Of a stretch of 64,000 bases of DNA, positions 1-8,164 are shown one piece after another (the stretch's first letter is position 1; every line of letters begins with the position of its first letter). Where the stretch lies: positions 1 through 64,000 of the forward strand of contig PLTA01000024.1 of the NCBI GenBank assembly GCA_003164295.1, written 5' to 3'. Under the pieces are notes generated by a model that saw nothing but the letters and a program-made list of their open reading frames with translations, was not told the origin of the DNA and did not search any database. Both the position numbers and the translations under genes were made by a program. The DNA comes from Candidatus Bathyarchaeota archaeon (lineage in GTDB: Archaea; Thermoproteota; Bathyarchaeia; Bathyarchaeales; Bathycorpusculaceae).

Positions 1-332
1 AGTGCCCATCTCCGGGCTCCCGCTCCCACGGCCCGCACCGGTAAAAGGCTTGGTGAGCCATTACCTCACCAACAACCTGATCGGCCGCGGCCCCATCCTT
101 GGGCGGCGCTGGAGAGCATAACCCCAACGTCTTTTGGGCGAAGACTCATTCCAGAGTTCTTCACCTATCGCGAATTAGCCCCAGTTTCCCGGGGTTGTTC
201 TCGTCCCAAGGGCAGGTTAGCCACGTGTTACTGAGCTGTGCGCTGCGCTCCCAAATTGGCTAGGAAGCGCTCAACTAGCATGTCTTAGTCCTATCCCGAT
301 AGCAGTGGGGTCCGGCAGGATCAACCGGAGTT
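1..332 (-). rRNA. rrs: 16S ribosomal RNA, 5' part (cut by window edge)
   Basis: Read on the minus strand this begins with the near-universal archaeal 16S 5' end TCCGGTTGATCCTGCCGGA (about 331 down to 311) and continues through typical 5'-domain sequence, including the GGCTAACCTGCCCTTGGGAC region. Only about 330 nt are present; the rest lies beyond position 1. The exact mature 5' end (331-333) is set by alignment to the conserved start, not by visible processing sites. Confidence 0.97.
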
Positions 333-502
333 ATGCACTCCATATTGATTTCTGCGGATCTTACTATCTTGTTTTTTGTGTGGTACGTTCTGCACTTAAT
401 CGCATGATTTGTGCCTAACTGGATTTGGAGGGAAAAACATTCCACTCAATACGTCAAAGCCCAATTCAGACCTAACTGAGCAATTAGTTAGGTCCACATT
501 TA

Positions 503-594
503 TGTCCCCGCAATTGGAGGCCAACCCCATCATCCCTGCAAGGCAATCGCCGTTTCGGTACGGGTTGAGCCGCCGCCATGTGAAAATCGCGGGG
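503..594 (-). ncRNA. candidate structured RNA in the 16S leader
   Basis: This GC-rich island sits in an AT-rich leader. On the minus strand a 10-bp outer helix (585-594 with 506-515, one G-U pair) encloses a second helix of 9 bp with a single U bulge (562-571 with 519-527), then an apical part with small hairpins. The triplet ACA follows the outer helix directly (505-503). The G-U pair would be an A-C mismatch on the other strand, which favours minus. ACA after a closed hairpin recalls archaeal H/ACA guide RNAs, but the internal loop is lopsided (13 nt against 3), so the class is unproven. It may also be part of the rRNA precursor. Confidence 0.45.
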
Positions 595-635
595 CTAGCA
601 ATTATAGCTGAATTCTAACAGAAGCCTAGTCAACT

Positions 636-653
636 GATATAAACATTTCTTTT
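636..653 (-). promoter_or_regulatory. candidate rRNA/leader promoter (BRE + TATA)
   Basis: Read on the minus strand, a purine-rich BRE-like stretch AAAAGAAATG precedes TTTATATC (643-636). Initiation about 25 bp further on would fall near 610, just upstream of the structured element and about 280 nt before the 16S 5' end. A second weaker TATA-like stretch lies at 672-679. Assigned by pattern only. Confidence 0.35.
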
Positions 654-1128
654 AATTCCATTAAACATTAGTCTATAAACCTCTGGAAGCCAACCTTTAG
701 ACAAACGCAGTTTTTCATTAATTTCACACGTAATTTGCTTTTTTTCATTCAAAACAGAGAGGAGAAAAATGGAGATGAACAGGTTTAGTTTGCATTTTAT
801 TTAAAGTTACCATTCTTTGCTGGAGTTTTTCAGATGGCTTGTGAGCAACGCCTATTATATTTCGCTCTTGAGTTGAACATTTCATTATAATCATTGAAGA
901 TGAATTTGCCGTCAGAAATCCTTTTAGGCTCCATATTGGGGCGCGCGCAGTCTTAGACAAAAAATTCACCGCCCAATCAGAGCGAGAACAGAAAAGAAAA
1001 ATAGAGAACTAACAAAACTATGTGACTGCAATAAAGGCAACATTGAAAATCTAAGTTTCACCACTAAACAGGGACAATTTTTCGAATTTTACTGACAGGG
1101 ATTAAGTTTGCTTTTTAGAAACACGTAA

Positions 1129-1380
1129 CTATTTTATTATTTCTGCTTCTGCAGTTGTGCCGCCAATCCGATTTATCTTTATTTTCACATGCTCGCCAAG
1201 TTTTGCATTGGCAACATGTATGACAAAACCTTGAACTTTAGCAATTCCTTCTTCTTTTGGGCTACAATCCACAATATCTACTTCTAATTCTTCTCCCACC
1301 GCAACAGGGCAACGTTTAGTGCCTTTACCATGACCTCGTCTTCCTTCGTAATTACCGCCTTGTCTTTTTGAATAACTCAT
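1129..1380 (-). CDS. TRAM domain protein
   Basis: This 83-residue protein has a basic Gly/Arg-rich N-terminus (about residues 5-23) followed by a TRAM beta-barrel (about 25-83) with the family pattern VGEELEVDI, EGIAKVQGFVIHV and KLGEHVKIKI. Single-domain TRAM proteins are common in archaea and are thought to bind RNA, with proposed RNA-chaperone roles; the specific role here is not visible. An AGAGGATTG stretch upstream of the ATG is an acceptable SD. The gene stands alone between the 16S leader and a radical SAM gene on the same strand. Confidence 0.85.
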   Translation of the reverse strand: MSYSKRQGGNYEGRRGHGKGTKRCPVAVGEELEVDIVDCSPKEEGIAKVQGFVIHVANAKLGEHVKIKINRIGGTTAEAEIIK

Positions 1381-1485
1381 AAAACTTCAATCCTCTTGCT
1401 AAAAACATCTAAAGAAGCAATAATTTTCTAGCGCTTAAGCTTTTTTACTAAACAAATACTACTTCTTGCCCTTATACTCAAAAAA

Positions 1486-2529
1486 TTAGATACTTAGATG
1501 AAAAGCCCAATGCAAGTACGATCTGAAATCTCCTGAAAGCGCCAACGAAGGCTCAACATAACAATGCAAGCTGCATTTTTGGCAATTTCTAGTTTTTTTC
1601 CAATCAAACCCTGAAACAGCATTCTTAATTCCATTGTCAAAAACCGAAACGCTGCTAGCATAATCATTGTGGACATAACAGGGCAAAACCACATTGCCGT
1701 TTGGGTCTATGTTTACCATGGACCATGGCTTGCAACGCCATTTTTTCTCTTTAGCCATAACTTTGAAGTAACCGATGGAATTGACAAGGGGGTAACCTTC
1801 TAGCTTCATTTCCATAAGCCTGTGCGCGATTTCCGAAGTTTTGTCCGTAGCAGCCGAAGACGCATTAACATTACAATATTCATGGGCCACAGCTACAGAT
1901 ATTCTTGCGCCCAACTCTTTTGCTAGCTCCACCAAACTCTCGATTTCATCAACATTCTCAGCCATTATCGTTGTGTTTAATGTAACAGAAACTTTTTCTC
2001 TTGCCGCACTTATCCCTCGTACCGCTTTTTTAAAACTTCCCTCGACTCCTCGAATAGCATCATGAGTTTTCTCCAACCCATCCAACGAAACATAAACCAC
2101 CCCGTTAATGTATGGGGCTATCTCGTCAATTCTGGATTCAAGCAGGGTCCCGTTGGTTATTAGGCTTGTATGCAGAGGAAGAGAACGTGAAAAAGCAAGA
2201 ATATCAACTAAATCATTTCTCAGAAGAGGTTCGCCGCCTTCAAAAGCGATTCCAACAGCGCCCGAATCATAAACCCGCTCCAGAATTCTTTTTTCCTGTT
2301 CGAGGGTTGAATTTTGGCTGGTTCTTTTCCAGAATGGACACATTTTGCAGCGAAGGTTACAGTTGTAGGTTACTTTATGTCCGCAAAATAGGGGAGCTTT
2401 AACATCAAGTAAGTTTGAGATAAAGCCTCGGTAAACTCTTAGCCCTAGCCAAAAATTCTCCGCGTAATGGTGAATATTTTTTTCTTCTCCAGAATATTTA
2501 GAAACTGTTCCACGTTCCCCCAAGACCAA
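1486..2529 (-). CDS. radical SAM protein with C-terminal SPASM-like Cys cluster
   Basis: The protein (347 aa from a TTG) carries the radical SAM [4Fe-4S] motif CNLRCKMC at Cys57, Cys61 and Cys64, the GGEPLL motif and a TNGT strand, all typical of the MoaA/NifB/PqqE superfamily. The C-terminal third has further cysteines in the arrangement CKPW...PCY...CQKCSLHC, as in SPASM domains that bind auxiliary Fe-S clusters. The substrate cannot be told from sequence, and no peptide or cofactor operon surrounds it. The TTG start at 2529 is uncertain because no strong SD is seen. Confidence 0.8.
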   Translation of the reverse strand: MVLGERGTVSKYSGEEKNIHHYAENFWLGLRVYRGFISNLLDVKAPLFCGHKVTYNCNLRCKMCPFWKRTSQNSTLEQEKRILERVYDSGAVGIAFEGGEPLLRNDLVDILAFSRSLPLHTSLITNGTLLESRIDEIAPYINGVVYVSLDGLEKTHDAIRGVEGSFKKAVRGISAAREKVSVTLNTTIMAENVDEIESLVELAKELGARISVAVAHEYCNVNASSAATDKTSEIAHRLMEMKLEGYPLVNSIGYFKVMAKEKKWRCKPWSMVNIDPNGNVVLPCYVHNDYASSVSVFDNGIKNAVSGFDWKKTRNCQKCSLHCYVEPSLALSGDFRSYLHWAFHLSI

Positions 2530-2648
2530 TTTGAATCTGCGAGTTCAATAGATAATAACAGATACTTTTCTCTTTTGCCCAAAAGAAAGAGAATTATTTA
2601 CGCGTTTATTCTTTTTTCTTAAGTTCCTTCCTCAGTCACTTTCCAAAG

Positions 2649-2750
2649 TTATCCACGGCTTAGCACTTCTTTGATGCCTTTGTTTATCGATTCTCCAGTT
2701 TTTTCATTCCCATTTTCAATTTTTTTCTTGTCACCCGGCATTTTATCCAT
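2649..2750 (-). CDS. possible small lysine-rich protein (33 aa)
   Basis: A short open frame beginning MDKMPGDKKK and ending VLSRG; it is strongly charged, has no Cys and no membrane segment. It has no clear SD, and codon content is the only support. It lies in the 400-bp gap between two genes. Confidence 0.25.
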   Translation of the reverse strand: MDKMPGDKKKIENGNEKTGESINKGIKEVLSRG

Positions 2751-2948
2751 CTTTTTATTTAATTGCCCGTTTTTTTAGAATAAAGTTTGTGATTGTGAAA
2801 CCCCAACTATACGGGGATCAACCTTGTTTTAGCTCAACAAACAGTTAACCCGGAATTTAGAAAAGTATAGCGCTTTGTTGCTGTGAGATAACAGCTACAC
2901 AAGTTTAATAGCGATTTGTTCGCTTATGTAAATTAAAGGGTGCAGTTC

Positions 2949-3371
2949 TTGAGTAATATTATTTTTGGAAATGTGACTTTAACGAGTCTGCTTTTAACCA
3001 TTGTTGGCTTAATTATTCTGTGGATAATTGTCTCTATACCTGTGTGGTTAGCTGGCAAGGCAGTAACTGGCGGAAAAGCTACATTTGGCGAAGCCATGAT
3101 TGCCACGCTATTTGGTCCCATAGTTTACTTTGTCACAATAATAATTGTGGGCTACTTGCTGGGAACAGTTATAGGTTCAACAGCATATATACTTGCATTA
3201 ATTTTAGCATTAATAGCGTGGATTTGGGTTTACAAGGCAAGTTTTAGAACGGGCTGGCTTGGCGGCATTGCTATAGCAATTTTGGCATGGATAATCTTCG
3301 TCGTAATAAGCATAGTATTTGGAGCCCTCTTTGGTATAGTGGTTCCGGGAACATTTTTCCCCCACATTTAA
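2949..3371 (+). CDS. integral membrane protein, unknown function
   Basis: About 140 residues, almost wholly hydrophobic, with roughly four membrane spans separated by short basic or glycine-rich turns (for example GKAVTGGKATFGEA and KASFRTGWLGG). The frame is open from a GTG at 2940, but AAAGGGTG at 2936-2943 is placed best for the TTG at 2949, which I chose. I do not recognise a family. The gene has its own intergenic region and no obvious partner. Confidence 0.6.
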   Translation: MSNIIFGNVTLTSLLLTIVGLIILWIIVSIPVWLAGKAVTGGKATFGEAMIATLFGPIVYFVTIIIVGYLLGTVIGSTAYILALILALIAWIWVYKASFRTGWLGGIAIAILAWIIFVVISIVFGALFGIVVPGTFFPHI

Positions 3372-3831
3372 AATTAGCGTCAATTTTTTCACGCGAATTT
3401 CAAATCGATCAGCTATATAGTAGCAATAGTAATTGAGGCAATCTGTATAATTGGGTCAAAGTCTGTTGACCCTTACCTTAGGCGATAGTGCTATTGGTGC
3501 TTGGAATCGTTTCCGGCGGAGTCGGAAGAGCTTTAGTTATTCTGGGACTCTTAGGGGTTACTTTCAATATTCGTTAAGACACAGCCAAAATTAACGAGGT
3601 CAAAATCGTAAACAAAATTTTTTCTTATTATTTCTTTGAGCTTATTTCAGAAACAATTGTTTATTTTTTGCACAAAACTCGAAGGCGCGTGACCAATAAT
3701 TTGGATCTTCCGATTAATCATTCTGCAAATCAACAATTGAGAATGACCCTTCACAACTTTACAAGTATTATATGTTAAATTAAGAAAATATGCTGTTAGA
3801 GAGCTCGAAGTCATAATTTGAACCTTAAGAT
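3372..3831 (+). other. intergenic; possible remnant of a small membrane-protein gene
   Basis: No intact gene is seen. Around 3410-3580 two adjacent frames encode hydrophobic stretches (one ending ...DPYLRR before a stop, the next starting at a GTG inside GATAGTGCT and ending VTFNIR). They would join if frame were restored, which suggests a decayed or mis-sequenced small membrane protein. Support is weak. Confidence 0.2.
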
Positions 3832-3987
3832 TTATAATAATTTGCGTTCTCGAAGCAGTCTAAGTGCAAATAGAATTATAACGACAACAATCAGAAGGTC
3901 AAACAATCCACCGATTGTGAAAAAGCCAACCAGCCAAAGGACAAATATTACAATGGCAAGGAGAATTATTAAATCATCATTTTTCAT
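3832..3987 (-). CDS. small two-span membrane protein, lmo0937/DUF5670-like
   Basis: This 51-residue protein starts MKNDDLIILL and has two hydrophobic segments (about 5-22 and 28-42) around a FTIGG turn, ending in a basic tail LRLLRERKLL. The WLVGFFTIGG...LLIVVVIILFALRLL pattern matches the small lmo0937 (DUF5670) membrane family, whose function is unknown. The reading frame is clean and the composition is typical of a real peptide, but no SD is obvious. Confidence 0.55.
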   Translation of the reverse strand: MKNDDLIILLAIVIFVLWLVGFFTIGGLFDLLIVVVIILFALRLLRERKLL

Positions 3988-4107
3988 AAACTACTTTAAC
4001 ATCGTCTAAGACATGAAAATTATTTAAACGTCTGTGAATGGGAAGCCCCAGCAACGAGATGTCAAGCTGACGTAAATAGACACGTAATAGTGCTAATCGA
4101 TTTGAAA

Positions 4108-4917
4108 TTACGTGGAAATTAATTGCTCGGGTAAGCTTTCAGCTATTTGCCAGTCCGATTCAAAACTTGTTCTCAGGACTCCAATAAGATTACTATTGTT
4201 TACCCAAAGAGAAGGACTTTCGCCTAATCCAGTTGACTTAGAAGCGGTAATCATTGCTTCTTTGTCATCAGACATAATGAAATGATTCAAGGGTTCACGA
4301 TGAAACCTTATTTGAACTGAAGCGCCACCAATGATTTTTTGAGCTTTCTCTTTGAGTAATTCATCTGGACCTGCAGCTTCAAAAATTAGTCGAATCACTG
4401 TGCCTTTCTTTATCGCATATTTATATTCATCAGAAAAGTGAGACAAAACAGTTATTAGACTTACTTTGTTTGCAATTAAAGCAACTTCTTTTCTGGAGTT
4501 TCTAATTAGTTCTGATGTCTTAGCCAAAATTGCTTTCTTTTCCGCTATCACTATGTAAATGCTTGCATCGCTATGCAGGGGCTGTTTCCAGTCTTTAATG
4601 GACAACTTCTGGATACTGCTCTTCATATTCGTTAACCGTTCATTAGCTTTGTTTTGTTCTTCCGCCACCAGTGAAGTTAATGCATCTGAAATAAGAGTAG
4701 CTCGGACCTCAGTTGGTTTGCCCATTAATCTTTCAATTAACCCCATTTTTTCGAGTGATGGTAGAATTCTATAAACGTCTTCTCTGCGTACTCTTGAAAA
4801 TTTTGCTACTTGCCCTACAGTAGTTTTTTCCAGTTTAAGTATGGCTAAGTAAACCTTTGCTTGATTAAGAGTTAAACCCAAACCAAGCAGAAGGTCTGTG
4901 TTCTCGTCATTTGTCAT
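4108..4917 (-). CDS. TrmB-family transcriptional regulator
   Basis: This 269-residue protein has an N-terminal winged helix (about 8-75; GLTLNQAKVYLAIL...VGQVAKFSRVRREDVYRIL) of the TrmB type, a coiled-coil linker (about 85-110) and a C-terminal effector-like domain. Its effector is unknown. AATATAAATA at about 4945-4955 lies roughly 30 bp before the ATG, so a leaderless transcript is likely. A paralogue of the same build lies at 20479-21300. Confidence 0.85.
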   Translation of the reverse strand: MTNDENTDLLLGLGLTLNQAKVYLAILKLEKTTVGQVAKFSRVRREDVYRILPSLEKMGLIERLMGKPTEVRATLISDALTSLVAEEQNKANERLTNMKSSIQKLSIKDWKQPLHSDASIYIVIAEKKAILAKTSELIRNSRKEVALIANKVSLITVLSHFSDEYKYAIKKGTVIRLIFEAAGPDELLKEKAQKIIGGASVQIRFHREPLNHFIMSDDKEAMITASKSTGLGESPSLWVNNSNLIGVLRTSFESDWQIAESLPEQLIST

Positions 4918-5176
4918 CTGAAACGATATTATTTCGAAGCATTGAATATTTATATTTTTTGGGCAAATTCTAAAAAGGTTATGCTATTTTGTTATTTTTA
5001 AAATAGTAAGTTATTGTGATTTTGAAAAATGCATATAACCACCAAAAAAAATGAAATCTGCGGGCAAATATTTCAGACTTTGATCAAGAAATAACAAAAT
5101 GAAGAGTCCAAAATTTAGAAACTACAGTTGTCTGTTCTTTTAAACCTTCGATGAAATCTGAAAAAAGTCGAAATAG

Positions 5177-5401
5177 TTATTGATAGCTTTTATGCCTGTC
5201 CAATGTTTCCTTGTTTACTTTGGTTTTTCCTAAACTACCGTTGTGTGCACTCAAAACAAATTGCAAAGTAGTTTCCTTGAAAAATTCTCTAAATTGATTT
5301 CCACATTTAGTACACCTATACAGCTTAACGTGGAATCGACCAAAGTCCCATTCCTTATCAGATTCTTTTACGTGGGCAGTACAATTTGGACATTTCGGCA
5401 T
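5177..5401 (-). CDS. small zinc-ribbon protein
   Basis: 74 residues with two CxxC knuckles, CPNC near residue 4 and CTKC near residue 31, framing an aromatic stretch (WDFGRFHVKLYRC), as in transcription-factor-like zinc ribbons. The C-terminal half is basic and shows no domain. A role in nucleic-acid or protein binding is inferred from the fold only. It is a single gene with no clear operon. Confidence 0.65.
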   Translation of the reverse strand: MPKCPNCTAHVKESDKEWDFGRFHVKLYRCTKCGNQFREFFKETTLQFVLSAHNGSLGKTKVNKETLDRHKSYQ

Positions 5402-5531
5402 ACATTTAACCTATCAAGCTAGAAGGCAAAATAGCTATATATACCATTTCAGCGCTAATTCCAAAGAACCTTTTTGCAGCTACCTGAAGCAGATGTTAAA
5501 TCTCAGTCTCGGAGTTAAAAGTAAAAATTTT

Positions 5532-5714
5532 TTATCCTCTGTTTGGCGCAAGTTTGAATTGTCGTCTTTGTTTTTTTCCGCGAGGTGTATGTGGGCCTGT
5601 TTGCGATTCGTTTTGCTTTTCACTTACTTTTTTATTTTTTTCACCGCTGTATCGGCTAACTTCTTTTACGTGAGAGGTTGGTTTATCGTTCTTAATGTCA
5701 TCTTTTTCAACCAT
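5532..5714 (-). CDS. small charged hypothetical protein (60 aa)
   Basis: Lys/Glu-rich and probably disordered, with a basic C-terminus (TPRGKKQRRQFKLAPNRG). The frame is open from a GTG at 5726, but GAGGTG there is an excellent SD for the ATG at 5714, so I take 5714 as the start. It is first in a series of small same-strand genes (5532-6747). No family recognised. Confidence 0.5.
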   Translation of the reverse strand: MVEKDDIKNDKPTSHVKEVSRYSGEKNKKVSEKQNESQTGPHTPRGKKQRRQFKLAPNRG

Positions 5715-5788
5715 TTTGTTTTTCACCTCAGGTAAGCGAATTTTTTCTTTTATAGAAAAATAGTATTGATGAAACGTGTTTGATGGTT

Positions 5789-6088
5789 TTAGGTGCTATC
5801 TTCGCTGTATTCTCGGTCCTCGTGAAGTTCCTCTTCCGCTCCGTCTTCGGCTTCTTCTTCAGCCTCGCTTGCTTCTTCGCCTTCAGCCATGGATTCGTCT
5901 TCAGCTTGGCCTTTTGGCGGATAAGCTTTATCTAACCAAACTTCAAATTGCCTTTTGCTATCAGAAACAGAAAAAGCCCATTCAAACATTCCGCCAATGA
6001 CTTTGCTAACGTCGGTATCGTGTTCGTCAGCTAAACGTTTCACATAAACTTCCCATTTTACAGGTAAAGTAACTAAAAAACTACCCAT
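5789..6088 (-). CDS. hypothetical protein with acidic tail
   Basis: About 99 residues from the ATG at 6088. The N-terminal half (LPVKWEVYVKRLADEHDTDVSKVIGGMFEWAF) looks like a compact helical, possibly ribbon-helix-helix-like, module; the C-terminal 40 residues are almost all Glu/Asp/Ala. GGAG lies 14 nt upstream; an upstream in-frame ATG at 6112 is also possible. An acidic tail suggests binding to a basic partner or DNA mimicry, but this is speculation. Confidence 0.55.
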   Translation of the reverse strand: MGSFLVTLPVKWEVYVKRLADEHDTDVSKVIGGMFEWAFSVSDSKRQFEVWLDKAYPPKGQAEDESMAEGEEASEAEEEAEDGAEEELHEDREYSEDST

Positions 6089-6204
6089 TAGAAAACAGAT
6101 CTCCACTAGCATGTTAGTGTCAAGTTATATTTAAGCTTCAAATAACTCTAGAATTTGCGTTCAGGAATTTTGCTTGGATCTAAAAAAAGAAGCCCAGGAA
6201 GGGT

Positions 6205-6357
6205 TTATCTTTGGTCTTTTAACAGTTGTAATCGTTTGGCGACTTCTTTAGTAATCCTTTCTAAACCTACCGCTAATTCTTCACGATCTACTTCGTCTAA
6301 AGGGTAATATTTGCCTTCTTTATCGATAAAAACAAGTTCCAATTTTCTGTTAACCAT
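6205..6357 (-). CDS. small conserved-looking hypothetical protein (50 aa)
   Basis: Starts MVNRKLELVFIDKEGKYYP and ends in an amphipathic helix (ELAVGLERITKEVAKRLQLL). The start is well supported by AAGGTGGA located 6-7 nt before the ATG. It contains no Cys and no membrane span. Function unknown; it neighbours other tiny SD-led genes on the same strand. Confidence 0.6.
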   Translation of the reverse strand: MVNRKLELVFIDKEGKYYPLDEVDREELAVGLERITKEVAKRLQLLKDQR

Positions 6358-6439
6358 AATTTCCACCTTATTAATTTAATTCTTATCTGTTCGCGAATCG
6401 CTTAAACTTTTCTTACTGAGTGCTCAGCAGAGTTTTACG

Positions 6440-6600
6440 TACTTTTTATTGAGTACAATTCTATAAAGGGCTTTCAGCTAGATCGCCCATAATATCACCC
6501 GCGCGAGACTGGGTGTTTTAGGCTAACTGGCTTCCCTGCGCCTATTTCCGAGGCATTCTTAATAATTTAGTTAATTGGCTTAAAGAGGCTGCGACTTCAT
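6440..6600 (-). other. GC-richer intergenic island, no gene seen
   Basis: Between two small genes, about 6478-6560 is visibly richer in GC than its surroundings. It contains short inverted repeats, CACCC/GGGTG around 6500-6518 and GCCT/AGGC around 6538-6554. No tRNA features or coding frame fit. It may be an RNA gene, but I cannot support a class. Confidence 0.2.
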
Positions 6601-6603
6601 GCT

Positions 6604-6747
6604 TTATTCTTTTCTGTTGATCCATGTTTTTACTGCTTCTTGGACTGCGCGAGATAAGTCGCCTTTTTTGCCCCCGAATCTTTCTACTGTCTTTATTCTT
6701 AGCTGCTTTTCTAATTCGTCTTTTATGTCAACGTTGATGCGACCCAT
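6604..6747 (-). CDS. ribbon-helix-helix DNA-binding protein
   Basis: This 47-residue protein starts MGRINVDIKDELEKQLR, a beta-strand followed by two helices (…GKKGDLSRAVQEAVKTWI) as in MetJ/Arc-type RHH proteins and antitoxins. GGTGA lies a few nt before the ATG. No toxin-like partner adjoins it, so a free-standing regulator is more likely than an antitoxin. Confidence 0.7.
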   Translation of the reverse strand: MGRINVDIKDELEKQLRIKTVERFGGKKGDLSRAVQEAVKTWINRKE

Positions 6748-7274
6748 TTTTTGTCACCGTTTTTCATTGAACGCTTTTGTCGTCATATGTTTCTAAAAGT
6801 AGGTGAATCTTCATTTTCGGTCAGTCATTATTTTCGTTTTTTTTGCTTTGATTCACTTATTTACAAAGCATATTAAGTGCAATGGTGCTTATAAGCATAT
6901 GTGTTTAAATGTATAAAAGCTTAGGAGCATAAGTGTTTACAGGCGCTTTTTTAAAGTTTTATCAGTCCCTTTACAACTATAAATGATGCCTTTTTCTAGA
7001 GGGCATCAAAGAAAAGAGGGGAGTTAGAAAACCATTCCAAGAATTTAGATAATCATACACTTCCCCTTCTTTGTTAAAATGCTAAAACACTGTTGAGATA
7101 GGGGGTTCCCCCTAAATTGGTCAAAATTGTCCGATAGTTTTTTGATTATTTAATCTCAAAAATGTAAATAGGGCTTAAATCATTAGGAACCGTTCTGGAA
7201 AAATGTCCAATCATTTTCACAAATCAAAATAATTTTTCGATTTGCTTTCAGTTTTTTCCACAGTTTGAAGTTAA
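6748..7274. other. intergenic, AT-rich; one short perfect hairpin
   Basis: No coding frame convinces. It holds a 7-bp inverted repeat TAGGGGG/CCCCCTA with a 2-nt centre at 7099-7114, and a run of near-repeats of the type CATAAGTGTTTA around 6880-6940. Confidence 0.3.
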
Positions 7275-7622
7275 CTAAATTGTGTAGTTGTCGCCTGTTT
7301 TGTTCTCTTCATTTGTGTAAAAAGTTGAGCATAACTTGCAGAAATCTAGTGTTACTTCATCCCAAGTCGTTTCTTGGTTAACAAGGCGTTTAGCGGTTTC
7401 TTTCGCCTCAGATTGGATTCTGGGGACGATTTCGTTGAATTGTTCTGTGCCTTTGATAGCTCGTTTGGAGTTTATGTATTGGCTTACTGCTGCTTGAGTG
7501 GTTTTAAGCCTCTTTGCTGCTTCAACCTGTGTTAAATGGTAAGTATTGATGAGTTCTTTAGCTACAAGAGATCTGAAGACTGGCAGCACATATTTCCCTA
7601 TTGTTTCGCATCGAGCACTCAT
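7275..7622 (-). CDS. HTH regulator of the COG2522 type
   Basis: 115 residues. An N-terminal segment CETIGKYVLPVFRSLVAKELI precedes a classical helix-turn-helix at about residues 31-54 (TQVEAAKRLKTTQAAVSQYI). The C-terminus carries a CxxC pair, Cys95 and Cys98, as in related archaeal predicted regulators. The target is unknown. A degenerate copy of the sulfur-island palindrome (7638-7650) sits just upstream of its start. Confidence 0.8.
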   Translation of the reverse strand: MSARCETIGKYVLPVFRSLVAKELINTYHLTQVEAAKRLKTTQAAVSQYINSKRAIKGTEQFNEIVPRIQSEAKETAKRLVNQETTWDEVTLDFCKLCSTFYTNEENKTGDNYTI

Positions 7623-7637
7623 TTTGATTCGCAGAAT

Positions 7638-7650
7638 ATAACAGCATTAT
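7638..7650. promoter_or_regulatory. degenerate A-type palindrome
   Basis: ATAACAGCATTAT matches the consensus ATAACGCCGTTAT at 10 of 13 positions and lies 16 bp upstream of the COG2522-like gene. It may equally be an ordinary TATA region. Confidence 0.3.
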
Positions 7651-8114
7651 ACTTAATAAATCACATGCCTACAGATCGAAGGAAATTAATTTATTAGCTG
7701 AGTTAGGAGGCTTGGTTTGGATTTTCATTTTTTGCAAATTTTGTTCTTTGCGTTTTGGGTTGCTTTTTTTATTCAGGCTTTGTTTTGTTTGCAGGTTGAG
7801 TGTTTTGGCGTTGTTTTGCGTTGAAGCGCGTGTTTCTGCGTCTTTCTGCGTTTATCCGCGTTGCTTTGCTTTCTAAAAACATTAGTAGTTGCTGGAAAAC
7901 TTGCAAATAAAATGGCGACGTAACTGAATATGCCCGATTTTTCAAATACCTCTTGGTGATGACCAAAGCCTTTGTGTTTGAAATAATCTAAATCGAATAA
8001 TAACTGTGAGCATGCGTTTTTTGTGTAAAATGCGCGTCGTCCCTGTAGCCACCTGAAAAGTGGGAGCTGATTTGTGATTATTTATTTTGATGTTTTTGGC
8101 AAAAGCACTTAAAT
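7651..8114. other. intergenic; low-complexity GCGTT-rich stretch
   Basis: About 7800-7870 repeats TGCGT/GCGTT words imperfectly. A 65-codon frame crosses it on the minus strand, but its composition follows the repeat and I do not accept it as a gene. Nothing else is seen before the promoter of the cystathionine beta-synthase gene. Confidence 0.3.
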
Positions 8115-8147
8115 ATAACATCGTTATACAAACCATAACACCGTTAT
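8115..8147 (+). promoter_or_regulatory. tandem A palindromes upstream of cystathionine beta-synthase
   Basis: Two copies, ATAACATCGTTAT (8115-8127) and ATAACACCGTTAT (8135-8147), have centres exactly 20 bp apart, about two helical turns. They end 17 bp before the start codon. The same doublet geometry occurs before the cysteine synthase gene, so this is a likely operator rather than chance. Confidence 0.75.
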
Positions 8148-8164
8148 AATAGCAGGTATGCAAA

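Noticed and set aside
503..594. 5S rRNA- or tRNA-like identity for the structured element
   Set aside because: A CCCGTACC...CCGAAACGG stretch recalls 5S rRNA, but length (92 nt against about 120) and helix order do not fit; there is no T-loop or anticodon arm for a tRNA.
745..969. 74-codon minus-strand frame upstream of the rRNA leader
   Set aside because: No SD, no domain, and it lies across the probable rRNA promoter region.
7769..7966. 65-codon minus-strand frame
   Set aside because: Its C-terminal half just mirrors a low-complexity GCGTT-rich stretch; start and SD are poor.
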